Source: Anniella stebbinsi (Eukaryota; Chordata; Lepidosauria; Squamata; Anniellidae). Taken from it: a stretch of 64,000 nucleotides of DNA. Every line of letters begins with the position of its first letter. The stretch's first letter is position 1. The translations under genes were made by a program, and so were the position numbers. The notes beneath the pieces are model-generated. The model saw only the letters and a program-made list of their open reading frames with translations. It did no database searches and was not told where the DNA came from. Positions 34,768 through 46,171 of the stretch are shown in pieces. Location: the NCBI GenBank assembly GCA_029215795.1, contig JARDYH010000003.1, positions 65,170,109 through 65,234,108 on the forward strand, written 5' to 3'.

Positions 34768-35394
34768 ATGCCATAGCTCAGTGGTAGAGCACAGTGCTGG
34801 ATTTAGGAACAAGCCAAGTAAACTGTGGCTTAGGGTCTCATATAATGCGGGGTCTCTAAATATGTTGAAGACAAATAACTATGATGAAATTACTTTGTCT
34901 TAAATATGTCGGAAAGCCTAGTGTGACTTACAGCAGAGTTGCCTTATATAGAGAAAGCATGTCAACATAGCATTTAGTATTGGAGGCAATAAGCACATAC
35001 TACAACCAGTTTAGAAGAAGTTCAAATCAACTTACTTTATTAGTGCTTTTATACGCATCTAATACAATTTAATCTAATCTAATCTAATACAAGCACCCCC
35101 TAACACTGGGTGGTACCCTTATATACAATGTAATACACTTTTTTCTCTTTACCTTTATGGTATGGGGTCTCTAAATCTTGATGTGGTTTAGGACCTTGGC
35201 ATGTCTTAATCCAGCCCTGGTACAGCAGCTGCTTTGCATGCAAAAAGTCCCAGGTTCAATCCCTGTGTCTCCAGGTAGTCCTAGGGAGGAATCCTGCCTA
35301 AAACCTTGGAGATCCGCTTCCAGTCAGCGTTGACAATTTTGGAATGGATGGACCAATGGTCCAATCTCAGTGTGAGGCAGCTTCCTATGTTTCC
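34768..35394 (+). mobile_element. tRNA-derived SINE, type 1, split by a hAT element
   Basis: CCATAGCTCAGTGGTAGAGCA (A box TAGCTCAGTGG) is separated by 428 bp of inserted DNA from GCTGCTTTGCATGCAAAAAG and the intact B box GGTTCAATCCC at 35253-35263. The body continues CCTAAAACCTTGGAGATCCG, GATGGACCAATGGTCC, ending GGCAGCTTCCTATG. It looks like a tRNA gene at its head, but the body is the SINE. Confidence 0.8.
34792..35219. mobile_element. hAT element inside a SINE
   Basis: The left end CAGTGCTGGATTTAGGAAC and the reverse complement of the right end, CAGGGCTGGATTAAGACAT, form typical hAT termini. The duplication is GTAGAGCA (34784-34791) and GTACAGCA (35220-35227), 7 of 8 identical. The interior is AT-rich, 428 bp, without a transposase frame. 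It separates the SINE's A and B boxes. Confidence 0.88.
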
Positions 35395-37404
35395 CCCCCC
35401 TGTTTTCCTAACTTTAAAGGCTGAAGTTAAAGGAACATGGGAAATGTCATAGGAAAAAGCCAATATTTTTTTTCCTGGCCCAGACTCCTTTGTAGCTACC
35501 ACATGAACTGAACTGTGGTTATTGGCTCCTTCGGAGTCACTACTGTCAGCCAGTTGGGCCAGAATGAAGTGAAACATCCTGCATCTCAGGTCTGCAAAAT
35601 TGTCACGGCCACTGGGACATGAGAAGACAGTGAAGAAACTGTCACTAAGTTTTTAAATGATTTTAGTTTTCTTTTAAAAGGATTTTTACATAGAATTTCA
35701 CCTTTGCAAGTTTGCAGATGTTTACTTTTGATCTTCGAAATAATTGGCAGGATTAGACATAACCCTCTTCTCATTAGCTGTTAGATTTTTTTATGCACAT
35801 TAAGTGCATTTAGCTAAATTGAAATATATCTCCTAAACTGCTGAGTGGTTTATATTTGGAAACAGCTGCTGAGCATGGCTCCAAACCTTCTTTTCCCTGC
35901 ATTTTATGATCTTGACAATGTTGGTAATGGAGATTCTCTGTGCTGCCAGTGACATCTTAATGGCTGCAGTAACAGGACTGTTGCTGGAAGAAGTATATGG
36001 GCCTGACTTTCCCATATGTAATGATATGGTAATGTGAGCCATTACAATGTCAGTGGTAGTTTATTGACATTACAGCTGATGATTATGAGGGTATTACAAT
36101 ACTCTTGCAAGCACAATAATTCTGTTTCTTGAAATAAAGTAGAATATAGCCTGGAGAAGTGGCAAAAATCCTGCATTTTTAAGTTTCACCTAGGACAATT
36201 AAGCCAATCAAAGCTCTCAAAATTCACTAGCATTCAATATCACCCAGTACTTCATCATGGCCCTTTCTGGTAGAAGAGAATAAAAAATATGTGACTGTAA
36301 CAAACAATTAGATGCTGCCCAAATTTTACTACTGAACTGTATTAAGATTTTTCAAACAATATCCCACAAGCTGCCTTGCAAAACCCATCCATTTCTTTCA
36401 GTGGAGATAGGAAGCTTCACAAACACAAACAGTTTGGGGATCAACAATAACTAGTGGCAAAGGGTTATCAGGGGATGGAGCTCCACCTTGCTTATAGTGA
36501 AAGCAAATGCTCTCCCGACATGTGATAGCATCATTCGCCAGATAATCATATGAAACCATATACTATGTTTTATTTTGACATGACAGAAAGTGATTCGGGT
36601 GTCAGAAGTGACAAAGAGCTAATTCATAAACCATTTTTTAAAAAAAATATGGTGGAGTCAACATTAAGTGCTAATTAAAAGATCAATGCAAAATCGTTAA
36701 TAAAATGGCATTTACTGGAAAAATGTGCCGGTTGGTGATAGGTTCACCTGCTCAATATGTTACTGCACACATCTCAACTATGCCTCTGTGAGACTAATGC
36801 TTAGTTCGGAAGACAGTTTAGGCAACGGAGGGGTTAATATGCATTATGTTTCCGGTACTTGCCACATGACACGTTGCCCCTCCCCTATCACATGGCTGAA
36901 CAACCTGGCATCCTTCTGGGCTGCTCCTCCCTCCCCCTCCCTCAGTCCTCTGGCCAAATCCCATGATGCACCACAAGGTCTGCCGGTTGTATAGGAAGGA
37001 AAGATCTACTCTAGCATTGTGATATTGGATTAAGCTTCAATTTGTTTGCCCTCATCCAGTCCATTACTGCCAAAAGACAGTATGTTAAATCTGTAAGTAT
37101 GGATATGAGAAAGGTGATGAGGAAAAAGTGTTAAATGTTAGGAAAGGTGAGACTATGGTCATCCAGTGAAAGGATTGCAATCAGAAAATAAATTTGTGGG
37201 AAGGGGAGACTGTATCACACACAGTATAGCAAAAGCTTCAAAATACAGCAAAAGCTACAAAAGTAGGAGTGAGTGAAGTTAATTTCAGATGCATTTAATG
37301 TCTCACTTGTTCTTTATTTCAGTGATTTTAACCTTAAGACGTTGTGTAGAACAGGTTTGTCTTAACTGTGTGCTGTGAAATCAGACATGTGACCAAGGCT
37401 ATTT
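35395..37404. other. Unique AT-rich stretch
   Basis: About 2 kb with no recognisable element and no convincing coding frame. Confidence 0.45.
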
Positions 37405-37526
37405 TCGAGTGGGCATGCCCCCTTGGGGCTGGACACGCCCCTCTGGAGGTGGCCATGTTGGTGGACACACACCCTTGGGGCGGCCATGTTGTCCTCCTTT
37501 TTGGTTTCCAAACTATGGTCACCCTA
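37405..37526. mobile_element. hAT MITE, right half
   Basis: TGTTGTCCTCCTTTTTGGTT, TCCAAACTATGGTCACCCTA closes a GC-rich block. The terminus is that of the 14788-15203 type. The left end is missing. Confidence 0.55.
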
Positions 37527-37585
37527 CCCCAACAGTTGTTAGTGTACTTCAATACCACTATAAAGCAGTAGTGTAGATGCTGCCT
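37527..37585. mobile_element. CAGATCTACAC-family MITE, half copy
   Basis: CCCCAACAGTTGTTAGTGTA, TTCAATACCACTATAAAGC and AGTGTAGATGCTGCC are the right half of the family. The hAT fragment before it abuts exactly, suggesting insertion followed by deletion. Confidence 0.55.
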
Positions 37586-38430
37586 AGGACATACTGAGTT
37601 CTATGGAATTTAGTCCAAGAAAGGATTTATAAGATTGCAGCCATATTTCTTTGTGAAAACCACCAAAGTTACACTAAGCAAGAGTAGAGTATAACAATTC
37701 TGGATTTGGAACAGGAAAGGCAATGTGTGTGTTTACCTAGACCTTAGTTCTTTTCAAAATCTACCATACCCTAGAGACTTCCAGTTCCTATTGTGTCTGT
37801 TAGAAGGCAGTACAGAAGATATTGATATATTACAGAGAAAAAGGAAGGCAGAGGGGGAAACAAAAGATTGAAATGTGCTCTACAGGTCTCTTATTCTTTT
37901 CTCTTTAAAATGATGATGGCAAGATGAAAATTAGAATTAGCAAGATGCAAAGGACTGTGAAGAAATACTTTCAGGTGCCAATTGTATAGAATGATTTGAG
38001 ATATTATCTTCTCAATGAAGAGAGTTATTGGACCATTTCAATATAGAATAAAGTCTGTTTGAATATAGAATAAAGATAATTTCCTGTGTCAATCAAGATG
38101 AATTTATTCAGGTGAAGTAAAATGGTCAAATTATGCCCTACTAACATATTACTCACGCATATTACGTGTGTGTGTACACACACATACACACAAATTTGGA
38201 CAGACACGCACATGCACACACATAGAGGATGCACAGAATCTCCTGGCGTTTCCAGCAACAGAAGCCTTCAAGCCTTCATTAACTTGCAGTTTTAAATGAT
38301 AGAGAATGGAAGGGATGTGAGGAAGGAAGGGGGTTTGAAGGGCAAACCAAAGGGAAGGAATCAGTGGAGAAAAAAGACATAGAGGCTTAGTGGAAAACTA
38401 CTATAGGTGAAACATACAATAGTTCAATGT
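37586..38430. other. Mostly unique sequence
   Basis: 37590-37650 resembles a decayed GCAATCCTAT MITE. TG/CA-rich tracts lie at 38164-38222. No gene seen. Confidence 0.4.
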
Positions 38431-38697
38431 TGGTCGAAGATATTTCGCTGCCTGGGATAAAACAGCAAGTGGTGTCCACCTCAAGTCAAGGTGCAAAGTA
38501 CTTAATGTCAGCCAAGGTGTTTTGTATCTAAGGCAGAAAACCCCACAAGTTCCTCTTGTCCCCTGCCCTGCAGTAAAAAGACAAAAATAGTAAATTAAAT
38601 AACTATCAATTTGCTGCCCTTTCAGTACAACAAAATCAGCTACCAGAGGCAGCTAACTCACTCTGCATAATGGTAAGGCTGGCTCTGGGTGGCTGTC
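38431..38697. mobile_element. hAT-like MITE, decayed
   Basis: Near the left end GAAGATATTTCGCTGCCTGG, and at the right end CTCACTCTGCATAATGGTAA, GGCTGGCTCTG. These resemble the two ends of one hAT-like group also glimpsed at 7771, 44766-44822 and 52110-52160. Ends not fixed. Confidence 0.4.
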
Positions 38698-39164
38698 TCT
38701 TTACCCCTCAATCAAGGACAATTCAGCAGTGCAAGCTTTATCTCCTTAAATTTCCCAGGCTTGTGGAGCTATTAGGTAGATAAGAGCCAGTTAATGTCTT
38801 GAGATAAAGAAATACCCAGCAAAACTGTGGCTTGTTGTGTGTCTAAGAGAGAGGTAGGCTCCTTGTTCACAGCCCTTAGCAGTCCCTTTCTACCACGCTA
38901 AGAAATCATCATTTGGACAGCCTCACATTTTAATTTACTCTCCCATATGGATTTTATATGTGTCAGTGTTCACTGTGTTAAAATATCCATCCTCAAAAAT
39001 CCTCTCCTAGACATGTTAAGTTTAGGAGCACCATTTAAAGAAAGTTCATGTCTTCTTCTTGAACTATGGGGTCACTAACAAGATATCTAATAGACAGTGA
39101 ACAAGTAGTATCCAATTGTGTCATTCTGCAAACACAAATAGTGCTAGCAGAGCTCCGTGGAAGC
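38698..39164. other. Unique sequence
   Basis: No feature recognised. Confidence 0.45.
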
Positions 39165-39345
39165 TTTCCGTTGTACAAGTAGTTTTCCATTACGGTTCTG
39201 CACAACCAGTTTTGCAACAGGTTGCACAAGAGTTATGCACGTCTAGTTGCACAACTGGTTGCACATGCATGATATTCAACCTCTTGCACACGCATGCTTT
39301 GCACAAATGTAACATTAGTTGGATTCTCCTCTTGCACATAGCTCA
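39165..39345. repeat. TTGCACAA motif cluster
   Basis: About nine GCACA cores, most as TTGCACAA, TTGCACAT or TTGTACAA, in 180 bp, spaced irregularly. It may be the interior of an unrecognised MITE. Confidence 0.5.
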
Positions 39346-39353
39346 GAATCTAA

Positions 39354-39884
39354 GCCATGTCTACACCAGCCTTTTTCCCTGGGGTCGTCTCGAGGTTGTC
39401 CCTGTACATCTAAATGACACACAGGGGATCCTGGGGGCAACCAGGGATGACCACGGACTCTCCCCGGGATATCTGGGACCGCGGATTTCCCATTTTTTTC
39501 CACAGTCCCGGTACCGTCCTGAGGTGTGGCCACCGCTCCCAGGTTGTCCCTCCTTCCCCACGAGTAGTGGGGCCAGGCATGGGGAAGCTCCGTGTCCTTC
39601 GAGGGTGGGGGGCAGCATTTTTGCCAATCCTGTGATGGCAGAGGTGTGTGTGTGTTGGGGCCTGATATGGCTGTGGATTTTTTAAAAACTCACTTTTGTG
39701 AAGTATCACAATTTAGCGACCGGCCCCTCTTCAGTAAAAAAAATAAAAATAAAATGTTGTCCACGACAACCTTTTTCCTCCCAGGATGTTGCATGGGTGT
39801 ACAGAAGCTGGGGGATGATCACGGAAGTAGGTAAGTCAGCAATCCTCCCCCTACCCACTACACCCTTTGGTGTAGATGAGCCCC
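39354..39884. mobile_element. Harbinger-like MITE with TAA duplication
   Basis: The left end GCCATGTCTACACCAGCC and the reverse complement of the right end, GGGGCTCATCTACACCAAAG, are inverted with a small indel. TAA flanks both ends (39351-39353 and 39885-39887), the 3-bp TWA preference of PIF/Harbinger elements. The interior is GC-rich with segments such as GACCACGGACTC facing GATGATCACGGAAG. Overlapping long frames in both strands are by-products of GC richness. No transposase. Confidence 0.6.
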
Positions 39885-40019
39885 TAACATGTGCTAACGG
39901 AATAACACAGTTGAATACTGCCCTATGGGCTATAACTGAATCACTTGGTGAATAACTGCCTCTTCTTTTTGCTGTTCCCAGCTCACTTTTCCCCACTTTC
40001 CTATCCTTTGGACCATGAT

Positions 40020-40234
40020 GACCCTATCCAGTCGACGTACTAAGCCATGGTGGTTAAGCATTTTGAGCTATAAATTATGGCTTATCATGTCATGTTAACC
40101 AAGACTTAGCATGTCATATGAACCATTCCTAACCATGGTGGCTACATAACCATGGTTTAAACACACTCACTAATAATTTGCTGCAAAACGGTTAGCAGCC
40201 TAATCATGGCTTAATGTGTTGTCTGAACAGGCTC
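40020..40234. mobile_element. CTAAGCCATGG MITE, copy 3
   Basis: GACCCTATCCAGTCGACGTA, CTAAGCCATGGTGG ... CCTAACCATGGTGGCTACAT ... TTGTCTGAACAGGCTC. Uninterrupted, and therefore a reference for the split copy at 19076. Confidence 0.7.
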
Positions 40235-41040
40235 AATATCTGTATTTCCCTTTCTTTGCCCCTTGCTTTCTACTCATTTCCTAAGCCTAGAAGCAACTAC
40301 TAGCCACCATAATCAAAAGCTTCTTAGCAAGCAGGTAAATTTTGTAAAAGACTATAATCTCTTCCACTTCAATATTAAAATCATGAACTTCTGTGAGAAC
40401 ACTCAAATATATAGCATGCCATAAATCCATGATTCCATTTTTTAAAACCTCACTTAAATAAAAATGTAACAATTTTCTTGTTCTTTCTAATTTCACCAAA
40501 TCCATTGCTTGTAAGATTAACTGGTGGAAACAGGCTAAAATTTATGTTTCCATTTCAGTAAGAATTTTAACCTTGAAACTAGTCATTAGCATGGTTACTG
40601 GTAGAACAGCCCTAGGCAAATAGCTCAAGGAAATTCACTGACTTATAGAAACGATGAATTTGTCAATAATTATTGATAGGACCTTCATGGAGAAAGCTAG
40701 CCATTATTTTGAGGAAAGATATATTTTTGTCAAAGGGGGAGAAATGAGAAAATGTAAATATAATTGTGATCTCATGATTATCTGAAGAGAAATTATAGCT
40801 ATTGATTTTTATCCTGCAAGGCGCTTGTTTGGTAACTTATACATTTTGTTAACTTGCAAATATCATGATGCTTTTCCATTCACAAGAAGGTGTTTGATCC
40901 AACAAAGGAAGGAGGCCCTCCATTCACAAAAAAAGCCTGCGATACTAAGGATGTTCCTGCAAATGGAATGGGGAGAGGCAATTTATGCTGGTTTCCGTCA
41001 CCCCTGTAGCGCCTAGCACCCCCTGAAAAACTACGCTCTC
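40235..41040. other. Unique sequence
   Basis: No feature recognised. Confidence 0.45.
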
Positions 41041-41074
41041 TGCAACAATGTGGGAGATCCATGGGAGTGGGCGG

Positions 41075-41280
41075 GTTGTTGTTACATGTAAAAGCTACAC
41101 TACAGTTTAACAAACCCATGGTTTGTTGTTGGGTTGTGAACTCTGGGATGTTCATGGTTAACAACCCATAAACCATAATGCAGGGTTCGCATGTAACGGC
41201 AACCCATGATACAATGACAATCCATACTGAACCCATATTCAAGCTGTACCCTAGGTTGTCGTTACATGTGAACCAGATCA
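41075..41280. mobile_element. MITE with GTTACATG motifs
   Basis: GGGTTGTTGTTACATGTAA, CGCATGTAACGGCAACCC and GGTTGTCGTTACATGTGAAC repeat one motif in both orientations around a core containing AACAAACCCATGGTTTGTT. Probably a foldback MITE; superfamily unknown. Confidence 0.45.
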
Positions 41281-41426
41281 TAGACTTTTGTAACATTGTG
41301 GCTAGAACGAAGAGCTGTAGAATATCAAAGGCATACATTTTGATACATGGAGTCCTTAATTCAATTCCTTGATATAATCAAGACTGGAATGTTTCAGGTA
41401 TAACATGAATTCGTAATCTCAAAACC

Positions 41427-41515
41427 AAAGGAGGGAAATGTATGGCCCTCCAGATGTTGTTGGACTGCAATTATCATCAGTCCTCCCCAGTATAGCCAAT
41501 ATTTCATCCCTGCTC
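41427..41515. mobile_element. hAT-like MITE, short deletion derivative
   Basis: GGAGGGAAATGTATGGCCCT, CCAGATGTTGTTGGACTGCA, ending ATTTCATCCCTGCTCTAA. Confidence 0.5.
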
Positions 41516-41552
41516 TAAACATTAAAAAGGGACCACTTAAAGCTCCTGTTTC

Positions 41553-41790
41553 AATTTATTTATTTATTTATTTTATTCCATTTATATACCGCCCCATACC
41601 TCTCTGGGAGGTTTACAAAAATGAAAAACATTGAACATTAAAAACACTGATATACAAAATGTAAAAACATAAAGCATAAAAACAAGTTATAATTACAATA
41701 TCCCTTAAAACAACAATTCTGGGTCAAAGCACAACAACAACACAAAACCCTCATCGTATGCTGTTAAATGCAATTGACACTATGGAAATT
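41553..41790 (-). mobile_element. L2-type LINE 3' end
   Basis: Reversed (ATTT)n tail, ATACCGCCCCATACCTCTC, TGGGAGGTTTACAAAAATG and an A-rich region, continuing to TGCTGTTAAATGC. Confidence 0.7.
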
Positions 41791-41848
41791 GCTCCAGATC
41801 TGTGAGAACAGTCATTTCAATTGTGTTTGAACAGATATAATCACTGAT

Positions 41849-42266
41849 TGCGAGTGGAGAAGGAAGCTTAGAATAAAGACACAGACACCAGAACTTGGCT
41901 TAAACTAGGACCTCTTTATTTGAATAATATGGGCGTTTGCCCCTCCCTGGATCTGCACGTGAAAGTGTGGGAATTGATGGGTTCTTCCTCAGGCATCTTG
42001 CCTGGTATTATGGGAGAGCACTCTCCAAAGCCAAGAGTTGGGTAAAAAACCCATCCCCTTTCTTATATGACACTCTGTAAGTGTGGAGAGACTGCCCCAC
42101 GTCACCCCCACCCCAAGCCTCACAGCTCAGAGTAGGTGAGGCAGGGGGGCCACCAATGGCATACCATATCCTGACACGTGAGCCGAGCAGGTCCTCCGGA
42201 TATGCCAATCACCAAACGGTGCCATAGTGCTCACTGTCCCTGTTCTAATATAGCCATTCCCACACA
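41849..42266 (-). mobile_element. LTR, family A copy 3
   Basis: Read on the minus strand: TGTGTGGGAATGGC, CTCACCTACTCTGAGCTGTG, TATA-like CATATAAGAAAGG, AATAAA at 41920-41915, CTGGTGTCTGTGTC and end CACTCGCA. The best-preserved copy of the family. CACTG occurs on both sides slightly outside the TG/CA ends, so the boundaries need checking. 42267-42440 may hold internal sequence. Confidence 0.65.
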
Positions 42267-42440
42267 TTCTGCCACTGGAGGGTGCCAAGCCTCTGCTTAG
42301 GCTCCCTACCCCCAACTATTCAGGATAATATCCCGCAAACCCACATGCAGATCCTGCAGGAAATATCATTCCCTATCAACTATATGTCTAAAGCAAGGTA
42401 CACAACATGGTGCTCACAGGGACCTCTCTTGGCACCCTCC

Positions 42441-42736
42441 AAGCCATCCCATCCCTTCCACTTTTTTTTAAAAAAATCACCATATTTACTTACCTGCAGT
42501 TGGGATTATTGTGAAATAGATTTCTGTTGGTATTGAAAACTGGCTTCATAGGAGTTATTCAGTGTGTTGGATCTCAGACCCCACCTCTACCTTGTACCCA
42601 GCCTTTTGGGTTGGTGACTTGTCCTTTGCCACACTTCCCATGCCAGCCATTTTGTGCTGGTGCCCAGGGCAGTTTCTCAAATTGCCAAATGTGTCCATGG
42701 CGAAAACATTTGCCTACCCCAGACTAAAGTGTATAG
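42441..42736. other. Unique sequence
   Basis: No feature recognised. Confidence 0.4.
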
Positions 42737-42815
42737 GTCAGGCTTGGCAACCTGGTGTTGTCCAGAAGTTTTTGACGACAATGTCCATAATTCCTGACCA
42801 ATGGAAAATCAACAT
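42737..42815. mobile_element. hAT-like MITE, half copy
   Basis: TCAGGCTTGGCAACCTGGTG, TTGTCCAGAAGTTTTTGACG and CAATGTCCATAATTCC are one arm of the common squamate palindromic family. Confidence 0.45.
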
Positions 42816-42950
42816 CCTAGATTGTGTGGAGCGCCTCCACGGATACAGGAGATTCTCCTCTTGAGACCATCTCCCTATATAAGCACCGGATGATGGAAAT
42901 GTGTTGCTTCTAGACAGATCCTGAACACCTGAATAGGGCTTATGGGTGAT

Positions 42951-43172
42951 TCCAGATGGGCGGCTGTGATCACTACCAATCAAAAGGCATTGTGCAGTGA
43001 TTCCTTCTTTCCTCTTTAATGGATTCCTTGCAGTAAGAAAAAAGATAGAAAAAGTGGTGGAAAAACATGGGAGGGTTACAACTGCAAGATGACAATGTCT
43101 GGAAATCCCTGTAAAAACTCTATGAATGAGGCAGGGCAATTGCACGATAAAAGTCTCATCTGGAAGCACTCT
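42951..43172. mobile_element. MITE, TTCCAGATG family copy 2
   Basis: The left end GGGTGATTCCAGATGGG and the reverse complement of the right end, GAGTGCTTCCAGATGAG, are inverted. ATGAATGAGGCAGG and GATAAAAG near the right match the copy at 6352. Confidence 0.6.
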
Positions 43173-43173
43173 A

Positions 43174-43266
43174 GGACTGGAAGCCAATACACATCTACTC
43201 AGTTCTAAGTCCCATGGAATTCAATAGGATTTACTCCCAGGTAAATATGCACAGGATTGCACTTTA
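43174..43266. mobile_element. GCAATCCTAT MITE
   Basis: ACTGGAAGCCAATACACATC, TACTCAGTTCTAAGTCCC, TTTACTCCCAGGTAAATATG, CACAGGATTGCAC. An intact-length copy of about 90 bp. Confidence 0.6.
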
Positions 43267-44529
43267 AGTGTATGTCTTTTGCCCGAAGCTCTGCTGCTCA
43301 GTGTAAATAATCATGCACACAAAGAACGCTTAGGAAGCCTTAGGATTAAATACGTACACATGGCTTCTGTCTCTGGCTCTTAACAGGCCCGAGTTCCCTC
43401 TGGAGCACGGGCTTATGGTCTCTATTGCAGAGATACGGTAGATATAGCTTTCGTTTAGATTCCCCCCGCCCTCGTAATGTGTTCCTAGCTTACAGCTTTC
43501 AATTTTTTTTTATTGGACAGACATTTCAAAGATGTGCCCATCCATTTCTGGAAAACACTATCCAGTTGTCACATGTTTTAAATGGTTGTTACTGGATTAC
43601 ATTTACTGGAGGATATATATTTAGGAAAAGATATTGTCCTGACATCAAAAATGGCTGTTTCCTCCCTCCTTGCGAAAAGAGCTTGAATAAACAGTTAAAG
43701 TGTCTACTTGGATATGGGTTCAATAGTTTAGAAAGCGGATAAATAATGGGACAACCACCCTATCGGAATTAGAATATTACTGGCTATGCTTTCTTTTCTG
43801 CAGGGATAGTGGTTTTCTTTTTTCATTGAAGCACAGCACCAAATTGAGTCCTAAAAAATTAGCATCCTTCTCTAAGAAGCAGCTTTATTGACTCACTTGT
43901 TAATAGTTTGTTTGCATGAATAATTCACCACCTACATGCTATATCTCTATTTTAAATGTATTACAAAGCATATATTAGACAGAGATTGACCTCCACTCTG
44001 GTTAACATCAAAATTTATTGTTCCAGGAAGCTCCAGATATATTGACTTGGAAACAGAGCCTGGAGGTTCAATTAAGGTTGATACTGTATAGCTGAAGGAT
44101 CCAACTCTTGTGTGTTCTGTCCTTTCGAACGGGATGTCATGGCCTAAAGTTCTCGATGTTTTCTTTAATAGTCTGAATATGAGCAAAATTCTGCACCAAC
44201 CGCTTTGCATTTGTTTTGCTTCTTTGTCCCATTCTGTTGCTGCAGAGAGATTTGACAAATCATTATAAATTGGCCCTTTGCCATTCGGAAAGGGTCCAAA
44301 AGCTCTGAGGAACCGTGGCCCAATTTAGTGGTGAGCTGCTGCCCCCACCTGCTCGCTCCTTCTCTCCCTCTCTTTCTTTCATTTCCTTCTCTCCCTGCTC
44401 ATCCCCAGAACCTGGAAATGCTACCCCCACCACCCACTGCCCACAGGACTTAACTTAGCCACATGTCCTCAATTAGAGCTGCCATTTTAAATAAAGATGG
44501 GGTTACTGTACTTTCCTTGATCTACAGTC
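43267..44529. other. Repeat-free stretch with a minus-strand frame
   Basis: No mobile element recognised. A 103-codon open frame on the minus strand (44258-43947) lies in repeat-free DNA. Splice sites and homology are not evident, so it is not called a gene. Confidence 0.35.
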
Positions 44530-44765
44530 GCAAACTACGGAGACTGTAAAGATCCATTTCCAACCATGGACTCCCAATCGGCCTGGCACCCTGGAAAATG
44601 CAATATCCAAGCTGCTTTGGGGGGGGCGGGGAGGTCTGAATCTTGCTTTGAAACCAAATCCCAAATTCAGGCCTAGTCCTGAAGCATCCCGAGTCGAATT
44701 CTGGCCAATTTGGAGCTCCGGAATCAGCCTCTTGAGGTGAGTCAGGGGGTCTGTGCACAGCCCTA
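44530..44765. mobile_element. hAT MITE, one end (TAGGGCTGTGCA type)
   Basis: The reverse complement of its right end is TAGGGCTGTGCACAGACCCC, the same terminal type as the giant element at 59346 (TAGGGATGTGCACTGACCCC). The body is different and the left terminus was not found. Confidence 0.55.
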
Positions 44766-44822
44766 CTCAAAATCAGCTGCCTGAAGTGGCTGCCTCACTC
44801 TAATGGTAGGGCTACCCTGCCA
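44766..44822. mobile_element. hAT-like terminal fragment
   Basis: GCTGCCTGAAGTGGCTGCCT, CACTCTAATGGTAGGGCTA matches the right end seen near 38650-38697. Confidence 0.4.
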
Positions 44823-45835
44823 CCATATGATTGGTGATTGGTTAGCTAGCCTTGATATGGACTTAGTCTGCTGATGCCATCAAAGGCATCTAACCAATCA
44901 GCAACGCCTTGCTTGCATGGTGCTGACTAAGGTGGCCCATATTCAATGCTGGATAATAACAGAAAAGGACAAGGATTCCTCTTCACACACTTGACCACCT
45001 TACAACATTGTCAAACTAGCAAACCTCTTTAATGATCCTTGGCACTTGATAGAATGAGGAAAGGTGCCATTGCATCTTCCATGTGTCATCTTCTTTCACG
45101 TGACACTGCTCACACAAGGAGATCAGTTGCTCATGTGCTTGTTATTCATGCAATTTAGCTGTAAAGTTTTAAAAGCCAGCAGGCAAATAAAATAACTGAA
45201 AGACATTTCAAGATTCCTGTGCTCTTTCCAACTGGGACGAGAGAATGACTTATGGACGGAATTCATAGCCATTACATCCGTGAAAAATACAATGAACAAT
45301 ACCGGCGATTACTACATTGTGTATATCTTTTGTCTTTTTAACGTTGCTCCTGACAGACTGGCATCTCTACTAATATTTCTACTAGCGATGTTCATTAATT
45401 GCTACACAGAGAGTGCTTTGTGCATTTCTGTTAAATGTCAACAACAAAGGTGTTTAGGCAGAAATGTTGCTGAAATATTGTAACTGCTTTTAAACCTCCC
45501 TGATTAACAGCCTAATTCTAGAGCTTTCTATGCCTGCAGATACATTCTTTAAAAGGGTGGTTGGGGCTGTAAGGAGGCAACTGCTCCAGCAGTACAATGA
45601 AATAAACCAGACTTTATGCTGTTCTTCTATGATTTGGGGTTGTTGGGCCTTTAGAAAGTTATGTTTGTGATTGGGATATTAGAATGATTTGGATACTTGA
45701 AATAATTTTTTACTTAGCCAAACTCCAATATGGGATTTCTCTCCAGGACTGAATTCATGACTTTTGATCCATACTGAGCCACAGCTTTCACTTGTTCATT
45801 GAAATTCTCCAACAAATAAATAGTGATAGATGTTC
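44823..45835. other. Unique sequence
   Basis: No feature recognised. Confidence 0.45.
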
Positions 45836-45843
45836 TGCTATGC

Positions 45844-46163
45844 TAGGGTGACCAGATAAAATCCAGGTCAGGGCTGATGTAACTTTAACAGTTGTAGAGA
45901 AAAGGAAATTTCAGCCAGTGTCATTTGTATGCAATTAGTTCCTGGTGAAATTCCACCTTCATCACCACAGTTAAAGTTACAGGCACTATACTAGAGTGAC
46001 CATATACAAAAGAAGGCAGGGCCCCTGCAACTTTAACTGTTGTGATGAAGAAGGAATTTCACCAGGAACTAATTGCATACAAATGACACTGGCTGAAATT
46101 CCCTTTTCTCTACAACTGTTAAAGTTACATCAGCCCTGACCTGGATTTTATCTGGTCACACTA
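45844..46163. mobile_element. Palindromic hAT MITE, copy 4
   Basis: Termini TAGGGTGACC and GGTCACACTA with an exact 8-bp duplication TGCTATGC at 45836-45843 and 46164-46171. Same subfamily and length as 20386-20705, including the central ACTAGAGTGACCATATAC junction. Confidence 0.92.
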
Positions 46164-46171
46164 TGCTATGC

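Noticed and set aside
34768..34800. tRNA gene-like A box
   Set aside because: The B box lies over 400 bp away across a hAT insertion, and the body is a SINE, so it is not a tRNA gene.
39116..39685. 189-codon plus-strand frame
   Set aside because: It spans the TTGCACAA cluster and the GC-rich Harbinger-like MITE. Overlapping long frames on both strands show low stop density from GC content, not coding.
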